Shown here: positions 19,685-27,387 of the stretch, one piece after another
Layout of the letters: every line of letters begins with the position of its first letter
Numbering within the stretch: the first letter of the stretch is position 1
DNA from: Saccharomonospora viridis DSM 43017
GTDB lineage: Bacteria > Actinomycetota > Actinomycetes > Mycobacteriales > Pseudonocardiaceae
Direction of reading: 5' to 3'
DNA: 64,000 nucleotides
Assembly: GCF_000023865.1 (NCBI RefSeq)
Contig: NC_013159.1
Coordinates: 3,312,001 to 3,376,000 of the forward strand
Made by a program: the position numbers and the translations under genes
The notes under the pieces: generated by a model
Database searches by the model: none
Told to the model about the DNA's origin: nothing
Seen by the model: only the letters and a program-made list of their open reading frames with translations

Positions 19685-19939
19685 ATGGATTGGCGCCACC
19701 GCGCGGCCTGCCGAGACGAGGACCCGGAACTGTTCTTCCCTGTAGGCACCAGCGGTCCTGCTTTGTCTCAGATTGCCGCGGCGAAGGCTGTGTGCCACCG
19801 CTGCACCGTCGCTTCTGACTGCCTGGCCTGGGCTTTGGCCAGCGGCCAAGACGCTGGTGTCTGGGGCGGTATGAGCGAGGACGAGCGTCGCGCACTCAAG
19901 CGTCGCCGTGCGCAGATCGGCATGCGCAGCAACTTCTGA
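19685..19939 (+). CDS. whiB1: WhiB1-like iron-sulfur transcription factor
   Basis: This 84-residue protein is nearly collinear with M. tuberculosis WhiB1: MDWRHRAACRDEDPELFFPVG, then C-x2-C in VCHRCTVASDC, the GVWGGM turn and a basic C-terminus (DERRALKRRRAQ). Four cysteines (C9, C37, C40, C46) should hold a [4Fe-4S] cluster that reacts with nitric oxide; WhiB1 then partners the primary sigma factor and represses or activates promoters. It is probably essential, as in mycobacteria. Start: ATG with aaggagc upstream. The CRP-type box and a strong downstream terminator frame a monocistronic unit. Confidence 0.96.
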   Translation: MDWRHRAACRDEDPELFFPVGTSGPALSQIAAAKAVCHRCTVASDCLAWALASGQDAGVWGGMSEDERRALKRRRAQIGMRSNF

Positions 19940-19988
19940 AACGAACCGCACCGCGTTTTGCCTTCCGCCGCACCAAAAGGCAAAAGCT

Positions 19989-20021
19989 GAGGGCCGGCAC
20001 CCGTTTCGGGTGTCGGCCCTC
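19989..20021 (+). terminator. Terminator hairpin after whiB1
   Basis: 14-bp arms (19989-20002 and 20008-20021, one mismatch/wobble) with a 5-nt loop start 50 nt beyond the whiB1 stop. The hairpin also faces the convergent pdtaS gene. Confidence 0.85.
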
Positions 20022-20147
20022 AAACGCGACATATGTCGCTTGCGTGGCACCGGTTCCGTCGCCGTTGCCCGTTCTCTGCCATTTGCATATTCGTCGTTTC
20101 CTTAGCCCGAGACGGGTCGGTGGGAAATCGCACCGAACGAGTCCGGG

Positions 20148-21686
20148 TCATGATCGACGGCTCAGCGGAATGCGCACAGCGGCCTCTGTTCCGCTCGCTT
20201 TTTCGCCGTTCCCGTTATCCGCCGACACGTCGTCGACCGCTTCGTCGTCCTCAGGCCTTCCCCGCAGGGTCAACGAACCCCGCAATTCCGATTCGACGAG
20301 GGTGCGGGCGATCTGCAGGCCGAGCCCGTCCGCACGGTCCAGCGAGAAGTCAGGGGGCAGGCCCTTGCCGTTGTCCCGTACGAAGACGTCCAACCAGCGC
20401 GCCGAGCGCTCGACCACGATGTTCACCTGACCTTGCCGCCCGCCGGAGAACGCGTGCTCGACGGCGTTCTGCACGAGCTCGGCGACCACCATCACCAACG
20501 GTGTCGCGATCTCGGCGGCGACCTCACCGAAGGACCCCGTCCGACTCACCCGCACCTGCGCCTCGGCGGTGGCGACCTCCCCGACCATCGGCAGGACCTT
20601 GTCGAACAGGCTGTCGAGGTCCACGCGTTCGTCGACCGACATCGACAACGCCTCGTGCACCATGGCGATGGACGACACGCGACGCACGGATTCGGTCAAG
20701 GCCTGTTTGGCCTCAGTGGACTGAGTGCGGCGTGATTGCAGGCGCAGTAGCGCCGCGACCGTCTGCAGGTTGTTCTTGACCCGGTGGTGGATCTCGCGGA
20801 TGGTGGCGTCCTTCGACAGCAGCGCCCTGTCCAACCGCTTGACCTCGGTGACGTCCCGCACCAGGATGAGCGCGCCCGCCGCCCGTCCCGCGGGCCGCAG
20901 CGGCAGCGCTCGGAACAGCACCACCGCACCGGGTAGGGTTTCCACCTCGGTGCGAGTGCCGGGTTTGCCGTCGATGGCGTCCTGGATGTGGTGGGCGACG
21001 TCGGCGGCGTCGAACGGGTCCCGCACCAGGGAGCGGGTCAGCGGGACGAGGCGTGTGCCGACCAGGTCCGACTCGTACCCCATGCGGTGGTAGGCGGATT
21101 GCCCGTTCGGACTGGCGAACACGACGGTGCCGCTTTGATCCACGCGGACCAGCCCGTCACCGACCCGCGGACTGGTGTGCACGCCCGTGTCCACCTCCGG
21201 GCAGGGGAACGTACCGTCCGTGATCATCTGGCACAGGTCGGCCGCGCTACCGAGGTAAGCGATCTCCATCGGGCTGGGCACCCTCGGCGTGGCGAGGTTG
21301 GTCTCCCGGGACAACACCGCGATGACCGAGTCCCCGAGCCGAACGGGGATGGCCTCCCTGCGCATCGGGAGGTCTCGGTACCAATGCGGTTCCTCTTCCC
21401 GGCAGATCCGCACCTCTCGCATGGCCCGGCACAACTGCGGGTGCTCGTCGCTGGTGAACCGGGTACCCACGACGTCCTCCGGATGCGCGGTGGGACCCGT
21501 GGTGGGTCGCACCTGCGCCACACACACGAATTCGTCCGCGCCTTCCTCGACCGGGACCCACATGAGGAAGTCGGAGAACGACAGGTCTGCGAGAAGTTGC
21601 CATTCGGCGACCACTCGCTGTAGGTGATCGACGGACTCACCGGGCAGCCCGGTGTGGTCAGCGAGCAGTTCGACAAGCGTGGACAT
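20148..21686 (-). CDS. pdtaS: Sensor histidine kinase PdtaS
   Basis: This 512-residue soluble kinase is collinear with mycobacterial PdtaS: N-terminal GAF domain (about 1-150, beginning MSTLVELLADHTGLPG), PAS domain (about 185-300), HisKA_2/HWE-type dimerisation domain with phosphoacceptor ATIREIHHRVKNNLQTVAAL, and a HATPase (LVQNAVEHAF, FVRDNGKGLP, GLGLQIARTLV). With its partner PdtaR, an ANTAR response regulator not in this window, it forms a two-component system controlling antitermination and metal/NO responses. Start: ATG with aggag upstream; the 71-codon extension is not conserved. It is divergent from the tiny bL37 gene and convergent with whiB1, matching the mycobacterial arrangement. 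Confidence 0.95.
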   Translation of the reverse strand: MSTLVELLADHTGLPGESVDHLQRVVAEWQLLADLSFSDFLMWVPVEEGADEFVCVAQVRPTTGPTAHPEDVVGTRFTSDEHPQLCRAMREVRICREEEPHWYRDLPMRREAIPVRLGDSVIAVLSRETNLATPRVPSPMEIAYLGSAADLCQMITDGTFPCPEVDTGVHTSPRVGDGLVRVDQSGTVVFASPNGQSAYHRMGYESDLVGTRLVPLTRSLVRDPFDAADVAHHIQDAIDGKPGTRTEVETLPGAVVLFRALPLRPAGRAAGALILVRDVTEVKRLDRALLSKDATIREIHHRVKNNLQTVAALLRLQSRRTQSTEAKQALTESVRRVSSIAMVHEALSMSVDERVDLDSLFDKVLPMVGEVATAEAQVRVSRTGSFGEVAAEIATPLVMVVAELVQNAVEHAFSGGRQGQVNIVVERSARWLDVFVRDNGKGLPPDFSLDRADGLGLQIARTLVESELRGSLTLRGRPEDDEAVDDVSADNGNGEKASGTEAAVRIPLSRRS

Positions 21687-21780
21687 GCCTCTCCTGTGGG
21701 ACGGCGGTGACGGGGGGTCGGAAACGGTGAAGGCCACCCCATGCCACACTAAACATGACGTCTGCAGGCAAGGAGTGAGA

Positions 21781-21855
21781 ATGTCGAAGCGAGCCCGCAA
21801 GCGGCGTGACCGCAGGAAGAAGAAGGCCAACCACGGCAGCAAGCCCAACTCCTGA
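21781..21855 (+). CDS. 50S ribosomal protein bL37 (24 residues)
   Basis: This 24-codon gene encodes a very basic peptide (MSKRARKRRDRRKKKANHG, then SKPNS). It matches what I recall of bL37, the small protein seen in mycobacterial ribosome structures (ending ANHGKRPNA), in length, basic pattern and the ANHG-x-PN ending. It binds rRNA of the large subunit. Start: ATG with a strong aaggag eight bases upstream; the frame is open further upstream but without conservation. It is divergent from pdtaS. Genes this small are usually missed by automatic annotation. Confidence 0.85.
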   Translation: MSKRARKRRDRRKKKANHGSKPNS

Positions 21856-21938
21856 CGAGAACGCTCCGCCCGGCCGCGGAGGCGGCGTGAGGCGTTCACG
21901 CACCTCGCGTGCCGGGCGCGTAGCGAATCCGGGCCGCA

Positions 21939-22415
21939 TCAGCCTGCGATGGGCGCCACCGTGGCGCCGGTGAGAGCCACGAGATCGTCGGGGGCGAGTT
22001 CGATTTCCAAGCCCCGGCGTCCACCCGAGCAGAACACGGTGTCGAACCGCCGGGCCGAGGCGTCCACCACGACGGGCAGACGGGTTCGTTGCCCCAGTGG
22101 TGAGATCCCGCCCAGCACGTATCCGGTGGCCCGTTGGGCGGTCGCGGCGTCGGCCAGCTTCGCCTTCTTGCCACCCGCGGCAGCGGCGAGGGCCTTCAGA
22201 TTGAGCTGAGCCGTGACGGGGACCACTCCGACTGTGAGCTTGCCGTCAACCTCGGCGACCAGTGTTTTGAACACCCGCTCCGCGGCAATCCCCAGTGCGG
22301 CCACGGCCTCCAAACCATACGACTCCTGTCGCGGGTCGTGGTCGTACATGTGCAGCTTGTGTGCAATCCTGCGCTTGGCCAACAACGTGGTCGCGGGTGT
22401 TCCCTTACCAGCCAC
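21939..22415 (-). CDS. ybaK: YbaK/EbsC-family Cys-tRNA(Pro) deacylase
   Basis: This 158-residue protein of the YbaK/ProX aminoacyl-tRNA editing fold begins [25 protein letters not shown] and contains [20 protein letters not shown], the conserved Lys/Gly-rich [13 protein letters not shown] and [23 protein letters not shown]. It hydrolyses Cys-tRNA(Pro) produced by ProRS misacylation, in the cytoplasm. Start: GTG at 22415; a TACGAT element 8 nt upstream (22424-22429) suggests a leaderless or near-leaderless transcript, and the open frame beyond is not family-like. Its promoter shares the 170-bp divergent region with that of sigH. Confidence 0.9.
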   Translation of the reverse strand: MAGKGTPATTLLAKRRIAHKLHMYDHDPRQESYGLEAVAALGIAAERVFKTLVAEVDGKLTVGVVPVTAQLNLKALAAAAGGKKAKLADAATAQRATGYVLGGISPLGQRTRLPVVVDASARRFDTVFCSGGRRGLEIELAPDDLVALTGATVAPIAG

Positions 22416-22433
22416 GGCCCCCGATCGTAGCTG

Positions 22434-22459
22434 GGAATACCGCGACGGAGTCGGGCGTT
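22434..22459 (+). promoter_or_regulatory. SigH/SigR-type autoregulatory promoter
   Basis: GGAAT (22434-22438), an 18-bp spacer and GTT (22457-22459) match the thiol-stress sigma consensus GGAAT-N18-GTT exactly. It lies 130 bp upstream of the sigH ribosome-bound start, implying positive autoregulation as known for sigR and sigH. Confidence 0.8.
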
Positions 22460-22588
22460 GCACACAACGTGTCGACAACGCTGACCACGCCACCGAGCCG
22501 GTCTCAGACCCATACCGCGTCCCTGGGTGAAACATGTCCGGCTCGTATCACGACACGCCGTTGTAGCGGCGTCAAGGAAGGGAACGGT

Positions 22589-23239
22589 TTGCCGAGCACC
22601 CAGAGCCCTGTCGACATCCCCACGGCAGCGTCGGAGCCCGGAACGAACACCGAGCGCGAGCTGGCCGAGCGGTTCGAACGTGAAGCCATGCCGCTGGTCG
22701 ATCAGCTCTACTCGGCAGCGATGCGCATGACGCGTAATCCGGCCGATGCCGAGGATCTCGTTCAAGAGACGTATCTCAGGGCGTACGCAGCCTTCTCCTC
22801 GTTCAAGGAAGGCACGAACCTCAAGGCGTGGATGTACCGCATCCTCACCAACACCTACATCAACGGTTACCGAAAGCGGCAGCGGCAACCGGTCCAGCAA
22901 CCCACCGAGGAAATCACCGACTGGCAGCTGGCGAAGGCGGAGAGCCACACCTCGGCCGGCCTGCGGTCGGCCGAGGTCGAAGCGTTGGACAAACTGCCCG
23001 ACACGGACGTGAAGGCGGCACTGCAACAGCTGCCGGAGGACTTCCGGTTGGCCGTCTATCTTGCCGACGTCGAGGGGTTCGCCTACAAAGAGATCGCTGA
23101 GATCATGAACACACCCATCGGCACCGTGATGTCGCGTCTGCACCGTGGTCGGGGCCAGTTGCGGAGCCTGCTCGCCGACGTTGCCCGGGAGCGGGGTTTC
23201 ATCCGCTCCGGTCAGCAGCGGGAGGTGGCACGTCGATGA
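22589..23239 (+). CDS. sigH: RNA polymerase ECF sigma factor SigH/SigR (thiol-oxidative stress)
   Basis: This 216-residue group ECF12 sigma factor has region 2 ([52 protein letters not shown]) and region 4 ([48 protein letters not shown]), nearly identical in pattern to mycobacterial SigH, also 216 residues. It directs transcription of thioredoxin, mycothiol and proteolysis genes when released by RsrA. Start: TTG at 22589 with aaggaaggg upstream. The frame stays open to 22295 and includes a GTG at 22469, about ten bases after the autoregulatory -10, so a longer isoform is possible. It overlaps rsrA by 4 bp (ATGA). Confidence 0.95.
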   Translation: MPSTQSPVDIPTAASEPGTNTERELAERFEREAMPLVDQLYSAAMRMTRNPADAEDLVQETYLRAYAAFSSFKEGTNLKAWMYRILTNTYINGYRKRQRQPVQQPTEEITDWQLAKAESHTSAGLRSAEVEALDKLPDTDVKAALQQLPEDFRLAVYLADVEGFAYKEIAEIMNTPIGTVMSRLHRGRGQLRSLLADVARERGFIRSGQQREVARR

Positions 23240-23586
23240 CACTTCGCGACGGCTCAAGCGGCTCGGGCGAGAGGTCCGACAAGGTTAGCTGCGACGACGC
23301 ACTGGCGGAGATCTATCTCCTGCTGGACAAGGAATGCACCCCCGAGCGGGACGCCGAGTTGCGACGGCACATCGAGGACTGTCCCCCGTGTCTGGAGGAG
23401 TACGGGATCGACGAGCAGATCAAACAGCTACTCGCCCGCAAGTGCGGTGGTGAGCACGCACCCGCCGAGCTGAAGCACCGGCTCCAGGAGTCGATTCGAC
23501 GAACCGTCGCGGAACGGAGCGGACAGTCTCTGGAGGAAACCGAGTTGCGGCTCCAGCGCACCACGGAGCCGCCGGTCCAGTCCTGA
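23236..23586 (+). CDS. rsrA: Redox-sensing zinc anti-sigma factor RsrA/RshA
   Basis: This 116-residue ZAS-family anti-sigma factor has the zinc/thiol motif H-x3-C-x2-C ([15 protein letters not shown]) and an upstream Cys ([18 protein letters not shown]) that can join the redox switch. In the reduced state zinc-bound RsrA sequesters SigH; a disulfide releases it, and mycothiol helps reset it. The C-terminal third is polar. Translational coupling to sigH (start ATG overlapping the sigH stop) ensures stoichiometry. mshB, a mycothiol gene, lies elsewhere in the same window. Confidence 0.94.
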   Translation: MTLRDGSSGSGERSDKVSCDDALAEIYLLLDKECTPERDAELRRHIEDCPPCLEEYGIDEQIKQLLARKCGGEHAPAELKHRLQESIRRTVAERSGQSLEETELRLQRTTEPPVQS

Positions 23587-23613
23587 GGCCGCGGCACCGG
23601 GCAGGGGATGTCG

Positions 23614-23627
23614 CCCCCCCCCCCCCC
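23614..23627. repeat. Homopolymer of 14 C
   Basis: An uninterrupted run of 14 cytosines lies 28 bp after the rsrA stop, between the convergent rsrA and hydrolase genes. It is either a slippage-prone tract or a length-uncertain sequencing feature. Confidence 0.85.
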
Positions 23628-23652
23628 GTCGCCGTAAGCACCTGCCACTGCG

Positions 23653-24267
23653 TCACGTGGTGTACGGCCTCAACACGCGGGTGAGCCATTCCGATGCGGC
23701 CCTCGCCACGGCGTCGAGGTCGGCTTTGAGACTGTGGTCGCCGGGCACCACGACGAGTTCGTGATGCGCTCCGGGTCTCGGCCGTCCGAACGGATCCCGC
23801 TCCCCTTGAATGATGAGGGTCGGCACCTCGACAGCGTCGAGTTCGTGTTGCCGGCTCTTCTCCGGCTTCCCAGGCGGATGATGGGGGAACGCCAGACACA
23901 GGACCGCCTCGGCACCCCCTCGTGCCGCGGTGCGGCACGCCACTCTCGCCCCCGACGAACGCCCGCCGAACACGAGCGGCAACTCGTCGAAGGTGGTGGC
24001 CGACAGGTGTTCGACCACCGCCAGCCACGCGGCGTCGAGTTGTTTGGCCGGTGCCGGCGCCCGCCGTCCCGCCACGCGATAGGGCTGTTCCACCAGGGCC
24101 ACGTCCACTTCGGCGGCCCAAGCGGCCCTCGCCACGGTGACGAGGTCAGGCGCGTCGATCCCGCCGCCGGCCCCGTGGCCGAGCACCAACGCCCCCATCC
24201 CCTGGTCGGTGCGGTGCACCGACACCCTCGCGGGCCCGTAGGGGGTTTCGATCTCGGTGGTGGTCAT
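23653..24267 (-). CDS. Alpha/beta hydrolase, KANL3/Tex30-type
   Basis: This 204-residue protein has the compact alpha/beta-hydrolase fold of the TEX30/KANL3-like family: oxyanion region GALVLGHGAGGGIDAPDL, nucleophile in VFGGRSSGARVACRTA, acidic residue in PTLIIQGERDPFG and the last His in VPGDHSLKADLDAV. Bacterial members are uncharacterised esterase-like proteins. Start: ATG at 24267, overlapping the stop of the SRAP gene by 4 bp (ATGA), so the two are translationally coupled. The longer open frame upstream is only the antisense of the SRAP gene's other frame. Confidence 0.88.
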   Translation of the reverse strand: MTTTEIETPYGPARVSVHRTDQGMGALVLGHGAGGGIDAPDLVTVARAAWAAEVDVALVEQPYRVAGRRAPAPAKQLDAAWLAVVEHLSATTFDELPLVFGGRSSGARVACRTAARGGAEAVLCLAFPHHPPGKPEKSRQHELDAVEVPTLIIQGERDPFGRPRPGAHHELVVVPGDHSLKADLDAVARAASEWLTRVLRPYTT

Positions 24268-25064
24268 TGGGGGTCCGGAGGCAGGTCGAACAGCGCCGCG
24301 TCGTCGAGATCGGTGGCCTCGGGCCGTACCGGCTCGATGAGTTCCGGGCCGTTGTTGCGCACGTTGTTGACGACGGTGGACACCGGACGCAGCTCCAGCT
24401 CGTCCACCCAACCGGGTTCGGGTGGGGCGAGCAGATCCGTGACGTCGGTGCGAGCGGGGTCGAGCCAATCCGCCCACCGTTGCCGGGGCAGGGCCAGCGG
24501 CATGCGTTCGTGGATGTCGGCCAGCCGCCCCACCGCCTGCGTGGTGATCACCGAGCAGGTGATCAACGGCGGCGCCTCCGGATCGGCCTTCGGATCCCGC
24601 CAGGTCTCCCACAACCCCGCGAGCGCCAGCGACGATCCGTCCTGGGTCGTGATGAAATACGGTTCCTTGGCGACTCTGCGGCCCACGCCCCTGTCGACGG
24701 CTTTCCACTCGAACCATCCGTCGGCGGGGATGAGGCACCGCCGACGAGCGAGCGCGTTACGGAACGAGGGTTTCTCCGAGGCCGTCTCCGCCCTCGTGTT
24801 GATCATGCGGTTGCCGACCGACGGGTCCTTGGCCCAAAACGGCACGAGCCCCCAACGCATCACCCGGAGACTGCGGACGGCGGGCTCGTCCTCCAACACC
24901 GTGCCGTCGGCGTCCCGGGGGAAACGCTCGACCACGGTGACGATGTCCTTGGTCGGAGCGACGTTGTAGTCGGCCTGCGGGGCCTTGCCCTCGGTCCCAT
25001 CCACCGCGTCGAACTCCAGCATCAACGTGGCGGTGTCCTTGGTGGCGGCGTAACGGCCGCACAT
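24264..25064 (-). CDS. SRAP-domain abasic-site processing protein (YedK/HMCES family)
   Basis: This 266-residue SRAP protein begins MCGRYAATKD. The Cys at position 2 must become N-terminal to form the thiazolidine crosslink with abasic sites in single-stranded DNA; this argues for the second of two ATGs (25064, not 25070), and gggagg lies nine bases before it. Other conserved parts are YNVAPTKD (catalytic Asn), MRWGLVPFWAKD, NTRAETASEKPSFRNALARRRCLIPADGWFEW, and ERMPLALP (His in DIHERM). It protects stalled replication forks. By position it corresponds to Rv3226c. Coupled to the hydrolase gene downstream. Confidence 0.95.
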   Translation of the reverse strand: MCGRYAATKDTATLMLEFDAVDGTEGKAPQADYNVAPTKDIVTVVERFPRDADGTVLEDEPAVRSLRVMRWGLVPFWAKDPSVGNRMINTRAETASEKPSFRNALARRRCLIPADGWFEWKAVDRGVGRRVAKEPYFITTQDGSSLALAGLWETWRDPKADPEAPPLITCSVITTQAVGRLADIHERMPLALPRQRWADWLDPARTDVTDLLAPPEPGWVDELELRPVSTVVNNVRNNGPELIEPVRPEATDLDDAALFDLPPDPQ

Positions 25065-25195
25065 CGGCATCGGCCTCCCTCGTCCTTCACGCTCCCGATC
25101 ACCATCGTGACACGGTTACCCAGCCTGGGCGAACCTCGTGCGGGATCATGGTTGACGACGGACAACGAGACACGAATTGGGGTGGCGACGGGTTG

Positions 25196-26197
25196 GTGCA
25201 CAGGGATTGGCGCACTCTTGACGAAAGTGACGTCCGGGTTCGTCCGGGTAAGGGCTCCCGGCCCCGAAGCAAGCGCCGGCCCGCGCACGCCGATGCCGTG
25301 TCCGCGATGGTGGTCGCCGTCGACCGCGGCCGTTGGCGGTGCGCGTTGGACGACGATCCCGAACGCATCGTCACCGCCATGCGGGCCAGGGAGCTCGGAC
25401 GGACCCCCATCGTCGTCGGTGACCGGGTGAAGTTGGTGGGCGACGTCAGCGGCACGCCGGACACGCTCGCCAGGATCGTCAGGGTGTTAGAACGGGAGAG
25501 CGTGTTGCGGCGCACGGCCGACGACACCGACCCGTATGAGCGCGTGGTGGTGGCCAACGCCGAACAACTGCTGATCGTCACGTCCTTGGCCGATCCGCCG
25601 CCGAGGACGGGGTTCATCGACCGGTGCCTCGTCGCCTGCTACACGGGGGGTCTCGACCCCGTGCTCTGTCTGACGAAGGCCGATCTGGCCTCCCCCGACG
25701 AACTGCTGGCCTATTACGCCGACCTGGACGTGCCCGCCGTGGTGACCCGCTACGACGAGGACAGCCCACGATTGCGGGAGATCCTGCGAGGCCGGGTTTC
25801 AGCACTCGTCGGCCATTCCGGGGTCGGCAAGTCCACGCTGGTCAACCGCCTGGTCCCCGACGCCGATCTCGCCACGGGGGAGGTCAGCGCGATCGGGAAG
25901 GGCAGACACACGTCCGTGGCGGCGGTCGCTCTGCCGTTGCCCGAGGGCGGTTGGGTGATCGACACACCCGGGGTCCGGTCGTTCGGCCTCGCGCACGTCA
26001 CCCCCGACGAGTTGGTGGCGGCGTTCCCTCAGTTCGCCGAGGCGGCCGAGGAGTGTCCACCGAACTGCGGCCACCTGGGTGCGCCCGAGGACCCGGACTG
26101 CGCGCTCGACGACGTGGTCGCTTCGGGCGAGGCCAGCTCCGCGCGGCTGGAGTCCCTGCGCAGGCTGCTCGCCTCCCGGACCGGAACGGAGGTCTGA
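25196..26197 (+). CDS. rsgA: Ribosome small-subunit-dependent GTPase A (RsgA)
   Basis: This 333-residue circularly permuted GTPase has an OB-fold N-terminus (AMVVAVDRGRWRCALDDD), G4 LTKADL before G1 GHSGVGKSTLVNRL, G3 DTPGVRSFGL, and a C-terminal zinc site CPPNCGHLGAPEDPDC. It acts late in 30S maturation, releasing RbfA. Start is uncertain: GTG at 25196 (HRDWRTLDESDVRVRPGKG, the usual actinobacterial N-terminus) is preferred; TTG 25193 or ATG 25148 are possible. It is divergent from the SRAP gene with only about 130 bp between them, where aroA sits in mycobacteria. Confidence 0.93.
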   Translation: MHRDWRTLDESDVRVRPGKGSRPRSKRRPAHADAVSAMVVAVDRGRWRCALDDDPERIVTAMRARELGRTPIVVGDRVKLVGDVSGTPDTLARIVRVLERESVLRRTADDTDPYERVVVANAEQLLIVTSLADPPPRTGFIDRCLVACYTGGLDPVLCLTKADLASPDELLAYYADLDVPAVVTRYDEDSPRLREILRGRVSALVGHSGVGKSTLVNRLVPDADLATGEVSAIGKGRHTSVAAVALPLPEGGWVIDTPGVRSFGLAHVTPDELVAAFPQFAEAAEECPPNCGHLGAPEDPDCALDDVVASGEASSARLESLRRLLASRTGTEV

Positions 26198-26223
26198 CTC
26201 CCTGAAGAGGGATGTCACGACTT

Positions 26224-26264
26224 CGTGAAGTTGAATATGGAACGCTTGTCACCGCCGCTGCGTC
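26224..26264 (+). promoter_or_regulatory. ECF-sigma-type promoter of lipoprotein gene 1
   Basis: GGAAC (26239-26243), 17-bp spacer, CGTC (26261-26264). The preceding 27-bp block (26224-26250) matches the block before lipoprotein gene 2 at 21 of 27 positions. GGAAC/CGTC is the pattern of SigE/SigM-like ECF sigma factors. Confidence 0.65.
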
Positions 26265-26333
26265 TGGTGGTCAATTGAGACTTCGGGTCCGAGGATGAGG
26301 CTTCGGGCCCGACAGACACCCGAAGGGGGACCC

Positions 26334-27215
26334 ATGCGTAAAGCGGGCCTGACTGCCAGCGGCGTCGCTCTGGCCCTCGCCCTGACCGCTTGCGGCGGCG
26401 GCACCGTCTCCGGCACTCCCAGCACTCCCGGCGTGGACACCGGGGTCCCGGTGTCCACCGGGATCGAGCAGCTCATCGCCTCGGCGTCCCAGAAGACGAC
26501 CGACACCGAGTCGGCGCACTTCACGACGGAGGTGGGCACGTTCGGGATGGCGATCAGAATGGAGGGTCGGGCCTCCTTCGATCCGGCCAATCCCGCGATG
26601 GCCGTGACGATGTCGGTTCCTGGGCACGGGCAAGCCGAGATACGTCTGGTCGACGACGTCGTCTACATGAAGACCGACGGCATGGGCTCGGCCGACAAGC
26701 CGTGGCAGAAGGTTCCCCTGGACGAGCTCGCCGAGGCCCAGGGCGGCGACATCAGCGACCCGACCATCACGATGATGGACGCCGGCGACCCGACCAAGAT
26801 GCTGGAGCAGATCCGCGAGGCCGGCGGTGAGATCAAAAAGACCGAGCAGACCACGCTCGACGGCCAGCAGGTGACGCAGTACACCATCGAAGTCGATCCC
26901 CTCGAGATGATGGACTCGATGGGCGGCGGTATCGACGTCGACGGTGCGGAGCTGGCCGGACTCGTGGACAGCATCGGCGTCATCCCCATGGAGCTCTACC
27001 TCAACTCGGAGGGTCTGCCGGTCCGCATCGAGATGCACGTGGACTTCTCCGAGGCCGTGAAGGAGATCGGAGCCCGGATGGGCGAGGAGCTCCCCGCGGA
27101 CTTCCCAACGGAGGCCTTCAAGATGTCGATGGTCATGACCTACGAGGAGTGGGGCACCCCGGTGTCGATCGAGGCTCCACCTGCTGACCAGGTCAGCGAC
27201 GCGCCCGCTTTCTGA
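26334..27215 (+). CDS. LppX/LprG-like lipoprotein, copy 1
   Basis: This 293-residue secreted lipoprotein has signal peptide and lipobox LTAC (Cys20), followed by a Gly/Thr-rich linker and a domain resembling the actinobacterial LppX/LprAFG lipid-carrier fold (a half-barrel with EQTTLDGQQVTQYTIEVD and PMELYLNSEGLPVRIEM). Such proteins carry lipids or lipoglycans across the periplasm; that function is inferred. Start: ATG with gaaggggg upstream; 13 codons of in-frame upstream sequence are excluded because the signal peptide starts here. The next gene is a paralogue in tandem, but each has its own ECF-type promoter and terminator. Confidence 0.85.
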   Translation: MRKAGLTASGVALALALTACGGGTVSGTPSTPGVDTGVPVSTGIEQLIASASQKTTDTESAHFTTEVGTFGMAIRMEGRASFDPANPAMAVTMSVPGHGQAEIRLVDDVVYMKTDGMGSADKPWQKVPLDELAEAQGGDISDPTITMMDAGDPTKMLEQIREAGGEIKKTEQTTLDGQQVTQYTIEVDPLEMMDSMGGGIDVDGAELAGLVDSIGVIPMELYLNSEGLPVRIEMHVDFSEAVKEIGARMGEELPADFPTEAFKMSMVMTYEEWGTPVSIEAPPADQVSDAPAF

Positions 27216-27221
27216 TCACCT

Positions 27222-27256
27222 CCCGGGCGGGTTCGAGACTGCGAGTCCCGCCCGGG
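27222..27256 (+). terminator. Terminator between the two lipoprotein genes
   Basis: A perfect 10-bp stem (27222-27231 and 27247-27256) with a 15-nt loop starts 7 nt after the first lipoprotein stop. Confidence 0.8.
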
Positions 27257-27301
27257 CCGGCCACGCCGTTACGGGCCCGAAAAACGGGGGTGTTTACCCC
27301 T

Positions 27302-27342
27302 TGTGAAGTCAACCATGGAACCCTTGTCCACGGTTTCGCGTC
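27302..27342 (+). promoter_or_regulatory. ECF-sigma-type promoter of lipoprotein gene 2
   Basis: GGAAC (27317-27321), 17-bp spacer, CGTC (27339-27342), with the same upstream block as copy 1 (27302-27328). Spacing is identical to the first promoter. Confidence 0.68.
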
Positions 27343-27387
27343 GAAGCGAACGAGACAACTCAACCCGAATCTCGATAAGGGGGATCC

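Noticed and set aside
27222..27256. tRNA-like GGTTCGAGACT segment
   Set aside because: It is the loop of a perfect 10-bp terminator stem; no cloverleaf can be built around it.
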